This document shows positions 8,499-17,271 of a DNA stretch of 64,000 nucleotides, in pieces (positions within the stretch are counted from its first letter, which is position 1; each line of letters starts with the position of its first letter). Under the pieces are notes generated by a model, which was given only the letters and a program-made list of their open reading frames with translations, was not told the DNA's origin and made no database searches. A program made the translations under genes and the position numbers. This DNA is from Saprospiraceae bacterium (GTDB lineage Bacteria; Bacteroidota; Bacteroidia; Chitinophagales; Saprospiraceae). The stretch is taken from contig JADJNW010000015.1 of the NCBI GenBank assembly GCA_016714085.1, positions 186,001 through 250,000 of the forward strand, written 5' to 3'.

Positions 8499-9785
8499 CT
8501 AAGCCACTGAAAGCTCGGGTTTCCGGGCTTTCTCATTTTTACCTATTTCAATAATACTAAATAAAGATGTAATAATTGCCGAAATAACTAAATAAATTGC
8601 CACCACATAAGTGAACCAGGGAACGGCTGTATTACTCGCGCCAAACCAATCACCTATACTATAAATTAAATATAATCCGATCCCCGATTTTATTATTTCA
8701 ATATACATTGCATAGCGATGGCGATCCATCAATTCGGTAAAAGCATAAATCGAAAGGAACACAAAACCCCCGTAAATAAAGATATTCGGGCTGCCAATTT
8801 TAGCGATGTAAGCAAAGAAATATACTAATAAAAAGTAATTAAAAAACATTTGCACCCATGCCCATGCCGCAAAAGCTTTGGAAGCAGGCGTATCATATTT
8901 TTCAAAATGATAAGGATCTTTAATCGCAAAAACAGGATATTTTTCTTCCACATCTGTAGGCCGCCAACCGGTTGGCATGAACCAAATTCTTAATTTGTCC
9001 CACCAATTCCGGGTGCGCCAGGCATCTTTAAATAAAAGCCAAAAATGCTGAAAATTGATTTTAATCGGATTCCAAGTTCGTACAGGTCGGGTCACGCCAT
9101 AAACAGGCGGCACTTCTTTTAATTCTTCTTGAAAAGTGCCAAAAAACTTATCCCAAATTATAAAGATTTGTGAATGATTTTTATCTAAATATTCTTTATT
9201 AATAGCATGATGCACGCGATGATGCGAAGGCGTTACGATGATTTTTTCTAAAAATCCCATTTTACCAATCAGGCGCGTATGATACCAATATTGCAAAAAC
9301 AAATGTAAAGGCGCGATGATTGCGATGACTTGTTCCGGCACGCCCAGCAACGCTGCGGGTAGCAACAGGAATGTAAAATAATTCACAAAACTGGAAATGG
9401 GCTGACGCAGCGCGCAAGACAAATTAAATTCTTCACTACTATGATGAATGATATGGCGATTCCACAAAAAATTGATTTCGTGACTCCAGCGATGCGACCA
9501 ATATCCTTGAAAATCAATGACAATAAATCCAATTATATAAGTCAACACAGTGTTTTGAATATGCACCAAAGCCACTTTGTCCACCAGCCAGCTATACGCG
9601 ATAATGCCAATACCAATGCCCAATACGTCTTTCGTTACATTCGTGATGCCGGAACTCAAGCTTGATACGCTATCCAAGCCGCGAATAAAATTTTTACCCA
9701 TGCGCCATTCGACAAATTTCTCTACAAAAAAGAGTATAATAAAAATGGGCATAGCGATATTCAAAACATAACCGTAGGTTTCCAT
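8499..9785 (-). CDS. sterol desaturase / fatty acid hydroxylase family membrane protein
   Basis: Integral membrane di-iron oxygenase, 428 aa. The histidine boxes are intact: HRWSHE, HHSSEE and, after two further helices, HHRVHHA, with NHSQ/WDKFFGTF downstream as in the bacterial sterol-desaturase family. Five or more helices at the N-terminal half and three more at the C-terminus (about 310-415) make it longer than the minimal family. These enzymes hydroxylate or desaturate lipids, carotenoids or alkylglycerols; the substrate is unknown. It stands alone with no obvious operon partner. Confidence 0.87.
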   Translation of the reverse strand: METYGYVLNIAMPIFIILFFVEKFVEWRMGKNFIRGLDSVSSLSSGITNVTKDVLGIGIGIIAYSWLVDKVALVHIQNTVLTYIIGFIVIDFQGYWSHRWSHEINFLWNRHIIHHSSEEFNLSCALRQPISSFVNYFTFLLLPAALLGVPEQVIAIIAPLHLFLQYWYHTRLIGKMGFLEKIIVTPSHHRVHHAINKEYLDKNHSQIFIIWDKFFGTFQEELKEVPPVYGVTRPVRTWNPIKINFQHFWLLFKDAWRTRNWWDKLRIWFMPTGWRPTDVEEKYPVFAIKDPYHFEKYDTPASKAFAAWAWVQMFFNYFLLVYFFAYIAKIGSPNIFIYGGFVFLSIYAFTELMDRHRYAMYIEIIKSGIGLYLIYSIGDWFGASNTAVPWFTYVVAIYLVISAIITSLFSIIEIGKNEKARKPELSVA

Positions 9786-9863
9786 ACACTACCAAATTGC
9801 TGATACTAAAATACTTATTGTCTGATATAATATTCAAATCGGGATGTAAAGTTCGGAATTTTT

Positions 9864-9966
9864 TATGATAGAACATAGATTTTTGCGGATACGACTGATG
9901 CTCACTGACTGAATTTTTTAAATCCGTAATGATCCGTTGCACCCGCGTCATCCGTGTTCTATCATA
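9864..9966. mobile_element. MITE-like palindromic element, 103 bp, 12-bp perfect terminal inverted repeats
   Basis: TATGATAGAACA (9864-9875) and TGTTCTATCATA (9955-9966) are exact inverted repeats. The interior holds degenerate short units of the ATCCGTAATG / ATCCGTTGCA / CATCCGTG kind (9920-9954). There is no coding capacity. It is placed between the sterol desaturase start and the DUF1501 stop. Mobility is inferred from structure only. Confidence 0.65.
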
Positions 9967-9989
9967 TAATAAATTTTATGACTTTAAAA

Positions 9990-11621
9990 TTATCGCACAA
10001 TTCTAATCGACTGACTGGCAATACTTTGCCCAGCTTGAATGCGATAAAAATATTGCCCGGATGCCAGATAACCGCTCGCCGCAAATTCTACTTGATGCTC
10101 GCCTGCCAACTGATAGCCATTAAATAAAGTCGAAACCGGCTGCCCCAAAAGGTTGAATACATCGACGCGCACGTTCGTCGCGGAAGGCAGATTGTATTGA
10201 ATGACAACCTGTTGTGAAGAAATATAACGTACGCTATGCTTGATCGAAGGCGCAGCAACGCCATTCACAGCAGTAGTTGCGGAGCAAGCCAATCCAAGAT
10301 TAAGACGGGTAAAATTTTGTCCAAGCACCGCATTCACGGTATTTGCGTCCACGCAAAGCCAGTTTTCAAGCACCGTTGCATAAATCTGTCGAAAGTCGGT
10401 ATGGTATTTCAAATTCCCATTATTGTCAAAATCCTGCCAATTGGGAGGCGTGCCGACAAAACCATTGCCATTCAAGCCTTCGCCAAAAAGCATCAACGGT
10501 GCGGCTGCGCCGTGATCGCAACCGCCGGAAGCATTTTGTTCCGGGCGTCGCCCAAATTCTGAAATCGTCATGCTCAGCACATCTTTTGCTTTGTCGGCAA
10601 AACCAAGATCATCGTAAAATACTTTTACAGAATCCGCTACTTCCTTGAGCAGTCGAGGTTGTACATTGTTCTGATTGGCATGTGTGTCGAAACCATCCAA
10701 AGTAACCATATATAATTTTGTACCCAAATTTCCTTTGATCAAACGCGCTACAATCGCCAATTGCCGGCCCAGGCTTCCTACGGGATAGGTCACTTGAGTA
10801 CTGGAAGCATCATAAGCATCCTTAATCGCAGTCGCATAAATAAAGGTGCTGTTGGTCACTGCGCGCATATAGCCCAATTGTTCGCCATACAAGCAGTCTG
10901 GCAGATTATTTATATCATACAATTGTCCATTTTGCGCAATTTCATATAATTCATTTGGCTCGTTGACCGAAACGGAAATATTGGTATTATTCGTATCAAT
11001 AAAAGCTTGATTACCAACTCCTCCGATTTGAATTGCCGGTGGAATCGCAGGCGGATTCATCAAAAAATCGGGATAAAGGCTTTGCAAATAGCGTCCTAAC
11101 CAACCCGAATCGTCAATGACATCAGGTTCGCTGGCGGACGCCCAAATATCAGACGACCGAAAATGCGATAAACTTTGATCCTCATAACCCACGCTATGCA
11201 CTACTTTCATATTGCCTTCCGACCAAAGCGGTTGCAGGGCTGCCATTGTATTGGGCATTCCAAATTCGTTGCTCAAGCTCAGGATTTCATTTTGCGGTAC
11301 GCGAATCGTTGGCCGGAGCGACTGATAAGTGCCATAATCAAATACAGGAATAATCATATTCTGCCCGTCGTTACCGCCCTTGAGACGAATCAACACCAAT
11401 ACGCGGTCGGTTTCACCTTGATTTAACGCAAAAGCCAGTGGCGAACTCATTAAAGCCTGGATTGGAAAATTGCCAAGCATAACCGACATCCCGCCAGTGA
11501 TACCAAGGGTTTGCAAAAAACTGCGCCGACTCCATTGTTGGTGATCGCGCTCATGCGCCTCGCCATGCTCCAGAGCACTGCCAATTGGAAGATTTTTAGA
11601 GATTTTATTATGATTATGCAT
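9990..11621 (-). CDS. DUF1501 protein with Tat-type leader and T9SS type-A sorting domain
   Basis: Exported protein of 543 aa. The N-terminus has a twin-arginine-like leader (SRRSFLQTLGITGG). The DUF1501 domain (sulfatase-like fold) spans about residues 55-440, with VLIRLKGGNDGQN near its start, DGFDTHANQ, and SEFGRRPEQNASGGCDHG. The last 80 residues are a T9SS type-A sorting domain (VDVFNLLGQPV...QYFYRIQAGQ). It pairs with the upstream DUF1800 gene, 64 bp away on the same strand, an association common in Bacteroidota, Planctomycetota and Proteobacteria. The biochemical role of the pair is not established. A Tat leader combined with a T9SS tail suggests folding before export and then surface delivery. 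Confidence 0.88.
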   Translation of the reverse strand: MHNHNKISKNLPIGSALEHGEAHERDHQQWSRRSFLQTLGITGGMSVMLGNFPIQALMSSPLAFALNQGETDRVLVLIRLKGGNDGQNMIIPVFDYGTYQSLRPTIRVPQNEILSLSNEFGMPNTMAALQPLWSEGNMKVVHSVGYEDQSLSHFRSSDIWASASEPDVIDDSGWLGRYLQSLYPDFLMNPPAIPPAIQIGGVGNQAFIDTNNTNISVSVNEPNELYEIAQNGQLYDINNLPDCLYGEQLGYMRAVTNSTFIYATAIKDAYDASSTQVTYPVGSLGRQLAIVARLIKGNLGTKLYMVTLDGFDTHANQNNVQPRLLKEVADSVKVFYDDLGFADKAKDVLSMTISEFGRRPEQNASGGCDHGAAAPLMLFGEGLNGNGFVGTPPNWQDFDNNGNLKYHTDFRQIYATVLENWLCVDANTVNAVLGQNFTRLNLGLACSATTAVNGVAAPSIKHSVRYISSQQVVIQYNLPSATNVRVDVFNLLGQPVSTLFNGYQLAGEHQVEFAASGYLASGQYFYRIQAGQSIASQSIRIVR

Positions 11622-11640
11622 GATTTTTAAGTTTAAAGGT

Positions 11641-11688
11641 TATCACAATATCACAATATCACAATATCACAATATCACAATATCACTA
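11641..11688. repeat. octanucleotide tandem array (TATCACAA x5 + TATCACTA)
   Basis: Six 8-bp units in the short gap between the DUF1800 and DUF1501 genes. The last unit contains the DUF1800 stop codon (minus strand, 11686-11688). Related TATCACAA words occur in the leader of the permease (5793-5800). It has no inverted symmetry, so it is not a terminator. Confidence 0.9.
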
Positions 11689-13149
11689 CATCAATTGAAA
11701 TTCAGGTCTTCGCACCAAATAATCCAGCAATAGCGCGGTTTGCGCAGGAGCAGTTTCCCAAGCAAGACTCCAGCCGCCATCTTCAAAATAATGATTCGGA
11801 ATTTCCGCTTTGAAGGAAATCGTAGCGCGTTCGTAATCTTCCGGATATTGCATTCCATTGGGCAAAAAATGATTGGCAATCAACTCGGTGATATAATCTG
11901 CATCATTAGAATCATTGGACAAACCTGCTGCAAAGGCCCGCAATTGTTCAGGATAGCTCTGGAACAAGGCATAAAGTACAAAACGCAAAGCCTGCCAACG
12001 TCCGGTGAGGGTATTGCTGTTGACCCAAGTAAGATTACCCTGCCAGCCAGCTACATCGACAGGATTAAATAATTCTTGCCCAAGCTCAGAAGCCAGATAA
12101 ATAATGCCGTCCAATTCTTCATTCGTACCTTGAATCTGGAAATTTCCTTCTTTCAGGAAGCTAATGACCGCCTCAATTGGACTTTTCACAATCACACCGA
12201 TATTCGCATCATCAAAAAAATGCTCGCTTTTGAATAAAGCCCGCAGCACTGGCGCGATTTCAAAATCATTGGAAATAAAAATGCCCGCTAATTGCGTCAC
12301 GATATTCTCATCTACCTCAGGGCTGACAAATGCCTGATATAGCTTTTTACAAATATATGTTGCGACTTGATTACTACGCTCTTGAAATAAAATATTATGA
12401 ACATCATCATAACCCCAATTGCCAGTTCTTCCAAAAATTGTTTTTGAACTTGGATCGAATAGCGCAGGAACAAAAGTAATCGGCCCGCAAAGCGTTTCCT
12501 GGGTGATACCATTCCAGCCCGTTAAGGCTTTTGCGGTTTCCACGATGTCTTGTTGGGTGTAGCCATTATCGCGGCCCAGCGTGAATAATTCATACAACTC
12601 CCTGGCGTAGTTTTCATTAGCGCTGAATCGAGTGTTTTGTACCCCGTTCAAAAAGACCAGCATCGCAGGAGTCTTGCCCATTTCTTTTACAAAATCTTTG
12701 AAATTTCCGAAAGCGTATTCTTGCAATAATTTATGATATTGATACATCCAGGAGGGGCAACCGTATGATTCTAAGCGAGTTACGAAATGATTATGCCAGA
12801 ATAAAGCCAATTTTTCGCGCGGCCCATTACCGATCATATCCAACACCCAACGCCGCCGCCAAGAGAAAATTTGCTCAATCGCCAGATTTTGATCGCCATT
12901 GTATTGCCCAATTGTCCAATCCGACCACTCCGGCTCAGGGGCAGTAGGCAGCGCAATTGCCGCGTCAATCAAGGCATCCACCAAATTGGAAGGTGTTTGC
13001 GAAAGCCCGGCCGCAATCTGTGCAGGCGTAGCGCCAAAGCCCAATCGCCGATACAAATGCATTATGCGACGCTCATTCCAGGGCATACTCGCATCGGGTA
13101 CGTAAGGTGCAAGCGTCCCCGTTACACAGTTAATAGTCATCATAGTCAT
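11686..13149 (-). CDS. DUF1800 domain protein
   Basis: 487 aa protein of the DUF1800 family. Characteristic segments are RIMHLYRRLGFGATPAQI near the N-terminus, REKLALFWHNHFVTR (about 110-125), NENYARELYELFTLG and YTQQDIVETAKALTGW (about 190-215). The C-terminal part ends LLDYLVRRPEFQLM. No clear signal peptide is seen, although its DUF1501 partner is exported. It is the first gene of the two-gene unit. The start could also be one of the next ATG codons (MTMM). The molecular function of the family is not known to me; co-occurrence with DUF1501 suggests a shared secreted or surface process. Confidence 0.88.
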   Translation of the reverse strand: MTMMTINCVTGTLAPYVPDASMPWNERRIMHLYRRLGFGATPAQIAAGLSQTPSNLVDALIDAAIALPTAPEPEWSDWTIGQYNGDQNLAIEQIFSWRRRWVLDMIGNGPREKLALFWHNHFVTRLESYGCPSWMYQYHKLLQEYAFGNFKDFVKEMGKTPAMLVFLNGVQNTRFSANENYARELYELFTLGRDNGYTQQDIVETAKALTGWNGITQETLCGPITFVPALFDPSSKTIFGRTGNWGYDDVHNILFQERSNQVATYICKKLYQAFVSPEVDENIVTQLAGIFISNDFEIAPVLRALFKSEHFFDDANIGVIVKSPIEAVISFLKEGNFQIQGTNEELDGIIYLASELGQELFNPVDVAGWQGNLTWVNSNTLTGRWQALRFVLYALFQSYPEQLRAFAAGLSNDSNDADYITELIANHFLPNGMQYPEDYERATISFKAEIPNHYFEDGGWSLAWETAPAQTALLLDYLVRRPEFQLM

Positions 13150-13420
13150 TAGATTTTAAGTTTTGGGATAAAACAAATATGTAATATGATATTTGAAATG
13201 CGAAAAGTTGGTTTTACAAAATTCCTGATTTGAATAGTAGATTTCAAATTAATTCGCTAAAAAACAGATTTGGAACGAGTAAGGAATCTCGAAATGATAT
13301 TTGGACGAATGAGAATAGGAAAAGTTTAACGAATTTGGAAGAAGGTTTTGCCAAAAATGTGACTCCAAAATGGAAGTAACGTCAAAAGATATATTAGCTT
13401 TGCGGTTTATCATGGGCATA

Positions 13421-13700
13421 AAAAAAGTAAGTCGCATCACAGCTTGGCGATACGACTTACTATCAACAAATTTATAATCCCATGAACATATGCATATTGA
13501 AGAACCAGCTTCGAGAGCCGGTTATATCTTTGGTCAAGTTCTTTCAATGATTGTGGTTGGATCTCCCCTCGAAAGTGTTGAGTAGTAAGTCAGGTTTTTT
13601 ATCCCTGAAACCTGACTTACTATTCTCAAACTAATATCCCATGTAACATATCCAACTTTTGTTTGCCGATTCGTCTATCGGCGTTCATTTCGTTTGACAA
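13421..13700 (-). ncRNA. candidate structured small RNA with intrinsic terminator
   Basis: On the minus strand this gene-free stretch folds into an ordered series. Reading 5' to 3': GCCGAT/ATCGGC (13665-13682); a perfect 14-bp stem 13608-13621 with 13584-13597; AACCGGC/GCTGGTT (13503-13523); and finally GTAAGTCG/CGACTTAC (13427-13460) followed directly by seven T. The last is a textbook rho-independent terminator. Two copies of a 38-bp word (13454-13491 and 13614-13651), each attached to one GTAAGTC hairpin, show an internal duplication 160 bp apart. A promoter-like pair lies just upstream. Alternatives are a long leader of DUF1800 or a pair of repeated palindromes. No known RNA family recognised. 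Confidence 0.5.
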
Positions 13701-13702
13701 TA

Positions 13703-13734
13703 CAAACATCTTACATTTTAATGCTAAGAACAAA
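13703..13734 (-). promoter_or_regulatory. promoter candidate for the structured RNA
   Basis: On the minus strand, TTTG (13731-13734), 20 bp, then GATGTTTG (13703-13710) approximates the Bacteroidota form TTTG-N19-TAnnTTTG with one mismatch in the -7 box. Initiation would fall near 13696, giving a transcript of about 275 nt to the terminator. Confidence 0.4.
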
Positions 13735-14102
13735 GACAAAATTGGCGCTTTGTGAAAATAATTTTACAATTTTAAATAGAGAATTATTTTAATTAATTGA
13801 TTTTATGATTGAATTTGTGAAAATAAAACTTTTTTAAGCGGAACTTTTCCTGAAAAAAAAATTAAAAAAACCTGAAAAAAAATTGACTTAGGGGTTGACA
13901 AAGATTCAAATCCAGTTTTTAGCCTAAATAAATACATGTTCATTACTGAATAAAAGCTTATCTTAGCAGCATAATCATGAGGCTTAAACATTCGCTCGCC
14001 TCTCTATTTTCAAAAGACGACCTTCCTGTAACCGAACACTACAAGCGCTATTCAACACTTTCCAAAAGGTAATTCATCATTAACCTAATACCTTTATTTA
14101 TT
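13735..14102. other. AT-rich intergenic stretch upstream of lipoprotein gene
   Basis: No gene supported. It contains A-runs (13850-13880), TTGACAAAG at 13895, and a 31-codon open frame 13977-14072 that I do not accept as a gene. Leader and promoter of the gene at 14103 probably lie here, but no TAnnTTTG box is convincing. Confidence 0.5.
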
Positions 14103-15569
14103 ATGAAAATCGTAAAACTATTCCCTGTTTTAATGCTATTAGCATTAGCGCTTATCCATTGTAAGCCACAACCCAAAGAAGACGCCGAAGCCACACCTGA
14201 ATTGCAAGCGAATGAATTTGTACCTGCACCGTTCCCGAAACTGGACATTCCTGGATTTAATTTTCCTGAAGATTCGACAACGATCAATAACTGGATCGCC
14301 AATAATGATATGAATAATATTCACCTGCATGGCTGGGGCATCTGGGCAGGGCTCACCTCTATGTCAAATGATTCTATTGGAGATCAAGTGCTGCGGGTTT
14401 TTGAAACATGGGCTACGCCAAGTGATATTATTAATGCGACCAATGAAAAGGAAAAAAATGAACTTTTTGCATTGGAAAATGTGCAACGCGGCAGAGCCAA
14501 ATTGGAAATGCCCAATCAGTTCGAGCACGCAGCGATGTTGAAAGGAGGCACGGAACAACCCGATACGCAAATCGCGGTATCGGTAGCCTATAGCCCTGCT
14601 GCTGCGGGATTTGCTTTGACCAATAAGATTTTTAGATATACAACTTTGGCTGGATATATGCAGGAAGGAAAGACCGAAATTCCAGGATTTCCAAATGATG
14701 CGATCACGATAAAGCCTACATTTAAAGTTATTACACAGAGCGCTTTGCAATCGAATAATGGATTGTATGCGATGGCGGCTTGGCCGGGCCCGAATGCGCA
14801 GTCTCAGGGCTTCCCGGAAGAAGATTGGAATACTTGTATTTATGTAGATGTAAAAAATCAAGGACAAGGTAATGGTAGTGTGGACAAGAATTGCCAAGGC
14901 CCTGCACCTGCGACCACCTATGATATATCAGATTTTGTGCACTTCCAGCTTTCGCAAGAAGACGCCAATTATTTCAATCAGGAATTTGGATTAGATCAAG
15001 CGCATCAGGCGCAAGCCGGGGATTATGCTATTCTGGTAGCAATGCACGTAGCCACACGCGAAACAACGCGTTGGACCTGGCAGTCGTTTTGGTGGGCGCC
15101 GAATCCTGACAATCCGCCTGCACCAAGCTCAGCGGCAATCGCAGCGATGCGACCAAAAGCATTGGATGCAGCAGCGAGCCATTACGCGATGACGGTGGCA
15201 TACAGTATGGTCAATCCGGTACAGCCTGAGTACGGCGGGCAGAGCGTAGGCAGCGTGGTGTATGGATTCAATCCTTATTTGGAAGCTGGTTTTGGTAATA
15301 GTGTTTTTGCTCGAAAAGCAGTAGTCGTATCGAATGGCAAACCGATTCAAAATGATGTGGGCGTGCGCAGTAATTGTATGAGTTGTCATATTCTGGCAAA
15401 CTTCACACAACAACCACCCAATAATCAAGACTTTACATATAGCGGGGATCAATATATTAGCCTGGATGATCCATTTTTTACAGGTAAGCTCAAAGTCGAT
15501 TTCGCCTGGTCTATTACAGGCAATGTTGATACCACAGGCATGGCCGCATTTATGTCGAAAATACAATAG
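14103..15569 (+). CDS. lipoprotein with single CXXCH haem-c-like motif
   Basis: 488 aa. A signal peptide ends in a lipobox (ALALIHC, Cys20), so the protein should be lipid-anchored. Most of the body is unfamiliar: WGIWAGLTS near residue 78, QFEHAAMLKGG, QIAVSVAYSPAAAGF, RWTWQSFWWAPNPDNPP (about 320-337). Near the C-terminus NCMSCHILANF gives one CXXCH motif (Cys425, Cys428, His429), a possible c-type haem site, with methionines downstream as potential axial ligands. A role as a cytochrome-c-like electron carrier or oxidoreductase is inferred. It is monocistronic and followed by a strong terminator. Confidence 0.7.
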   Translation: MKIVKLFPVLMLLALALIHCKPQPKEDAEATPELQANEFVPAPFPKLDIPGFNFPEDSTTINNWIANNDMNNIHLHGWGIWAGLTSMSNDSIGDQVLRVFETWATPSDIINATNEKEKNELFALENVQRGRAKLEMPNQFEHAAMLKGGTEQPDTQIAVSVAYSPAAAGFALTNKIFRYTTLAGYMQEGKTEIPGFPNDAITIKPTFKVITQSALQSNNGLYAMAAWPGPNAQSQGFPEEDWNTCIYVDVKNQGQGNGSVDKNCQGPAPATTYDISDFVHFQLSQEDANYFNQEFGLDQAHQAQAGDYAILVAMHVATRETTRWTWQSFWWAPNPDNPPAPSSAAIAAMRPKALDAAASHYAMTVAYSMVNPVQPEYGGQSVGSVVYGFNPYLEAGFGNSVFARKAVVVSNGKPIQNDVGVRSNCMSCHILANFTQQPPNNQDFTYSGDQYISLDDPFFTGKLKVDFAWSITGNVDTTGMAAFMSKIQ

Positions 15570-15591
15570 AAATTGTATATTTGGCGCTTCA

Positions 15592-15624
15592 CGCTGTCAG
15601 CACATCATGTGTTGACAGCGTTTT
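15592..15624 (+). terminator. rho-independent terminator after lipoprotein gene
   Basis: CGCTGTCA (15592-15599) pairs with TGACAGCG (15613-15620); the loop itself can pair CACA/TGTG; TTTT follows. Confidence 0.85.
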
Positions 15625-15650
15625 AATATTAACATCAAAAATCACTCGAT

Positions 15651-16130
15651 ATGCAACACATTACCACCGAGCTACGTGAGCTCATTGAACAGTATTCTAT
15701 TCATTTTCAGGGACTTAGCCAGGAAGAATTAATGCATAAGCCCTCGCCTGAAAGATGGAGCAAGAAAGAATTGATTGGTCACCTCTGCGATTCTGCTCAA
15801 AATAATATCCAGCGCTTTATACGCGGACAGTACTACGCCGAGCCGCCACAAATCGTTTATCACCAGGATGAATGGGTGGAATTAGCGCATTATCAGGAAT
15901 ATGATGCCTGGCAATTGATCAATTTTTGGGCAACGCTCAACCTGCATCTTTGCTGGATTCTTGATAATATGAATCCTGAGAATTATTCCAAAATCTGTAA
16001 TACGGGCCAGGATGAAGCGGAATTACATAGCCTGGAATGGTTGGCGGCGGATTATGTCAACCACATGAAACATCATTTGAAACAAATCACAGATCAAGAT
16101 TATCAAGCTTCTTACACTCCTATATCATAA
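15651..16130 (+). CDS. DinB-family protein, cytoplasmic
   Basis: 159 aa DinB/DUF664-type four-helix bundle without signal peptide. Typical features are KPSPERWSKKELIGHLCDSA (residues 31-50, containing the first histidine of the metal site) and the C-terminal DYVNHMKHHLKQI with the paired histidines. QDEWVELAHYQEYD lies between. Probably a metal-dependent transferase or hydrolase; the substrate is unknown. It is unrelated in detail to the exported DinB protein at 1143, so this is not a recent duplicate. Confidence 0.85.
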   Translation: MQHITTELRELIEQYSIHFQGLSQEELMHKPSPERWSKKELIGHLCDSAQNNIQRFIRGQYYAEPPQIVYHQDEWVELAHYQEYDAWQLINFWATLNLHLCWILDNMNPENYSKICNTGQDEAELHSLEWLAADYVNHMKHHLKQITDQDYQASYTPIS

Positions 16131-16180
16131 AACTGTTACTTTGGGTTGTTTTTGCGTTCTTATTACTAAATAATTATAAC

Positions 16181-17271
16181 ATGAAAACAACCCTTTTGAT
16201 CATTTTTATCCTCATTTTAAATCTTCCCATCATCGCTCAAATCGAGGATTTACTGACCAATCCAGACATTGAATGGATAGGAGAGATAGAATTGGAATAT
16301 AATTTTGAGCCGGAAGCTTACCGGAGGGGATGAAAGAGAATCTATCTGAAAACAGACGAACTTATAATTATCGCATTCAGCAAAAACAATTTTAATTATT
16401 GCAATGACGCATGATCCATAAATGCAAATATTGATTAATCCCGTTAAAAAAGGAGAGTTGCCTGTTTATGCGAAAATGTGCAAAAAAAACTATTACAGAA
16501 GAAGAAATCGTTAAAACATCTTAGATATTATTTAGACTTTCGATCAAGAAATTTTCAAGCTTATATAAAATTGCTTTTATTTGCGAACCAATTTACCAAA
16601 ATATTCATCTTTTATATTGTAAAACAAATATATTATTATAATTATAAAAAAAAAGAATTGACCAAATATAATTTGGGAATAAGTTTGATGCTACTATTAT
16701 TCAAGAAAATAGCAATTTATTTTGAAAGGAAAGAAATTTTTGTTACATAGCTTTCCCAAAAGTAAATGAAAAACAGTATAATATTAATTTGCCGGAGGTT
16801 TCGTTTACAATGGAAACATCAGAATATGTAAATAAAAATGCGTTCAAAACGCTGAAAGGTGATATGAATAAAACATTCGAGCAAGTATTTTTTCAGCTGC
16901 CAAAGCAAAGAAAAACAGCTATTTATTCTACGGGGACTGGTCGTTGTTGTAAAGATATGATAGATACAGAAGAGTATAATAAAATATTTAATTATTCAGT
17001 GGACACGATTATATCATATCATACCGAAACTTATGAACAAACAATAAAAACAAAGGAAAATCCAAAATTGGGCTTTAATCTTTATAGTAATGAATATAAA
17101 TTAATCCAGACCTGGTATTTTGATGCGGAGACCAATCAGCTTGTTTCACTATTAGAGGCCGCTGCGCCTGCTTTAGACGTTTTGGATGAAAATGGTGATT
17201 TTTTATACATTCAATCTTTATTTTATTTATGTTTTTCAGAAAGTGTTCAAAAGAGTAGGAGTAAGAGATGA
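16181..17271 (+). pseudogene. decayed gene, possibly GldN-like (type IX secretion component paralogue)
   Basis: An intact start with signal peptide (ATG 16181, MKTTLLIIFILILNLPIIAQ) breaks off after 50 codons. Downstream frames carry coherent protein pieces separated by stops and frameshifts: NEKQYNINLPEVSFTMETSE near 16770-16820, then a continuous block to 17271 with DTIISYHTETYEQTIK, LIQTWYFDAETNQLVS and DENGDFLYIQSLFYL. The last block resembles the C-terminal part of GldN/PorN proteins (a single tryptophan/tyrosine-FD strand followed by D.NGDF), but I hold this at moderate-to-low certainty. Several breaks, not one, argue for true decay rather than sequencing error. Base composition is more AT-rich than its neighbours. 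Confidence 0.5.

Noticed and set aside
13977..14072. 31-codon ORF before the lipoprotein gene
   Set aside because: No ribosome site, no homology I can recognise, composition plausible by chance; could still be a leader peptide.
16478..16750. 90-codon plus-strand ORF rich in Lys, Tyr, Ile and Leu
   Set aside because: It lies inside the decayed gene, in AT-rich sequence, and an adjacent frame carries the more protein-like residues leading into the C-terminal block.
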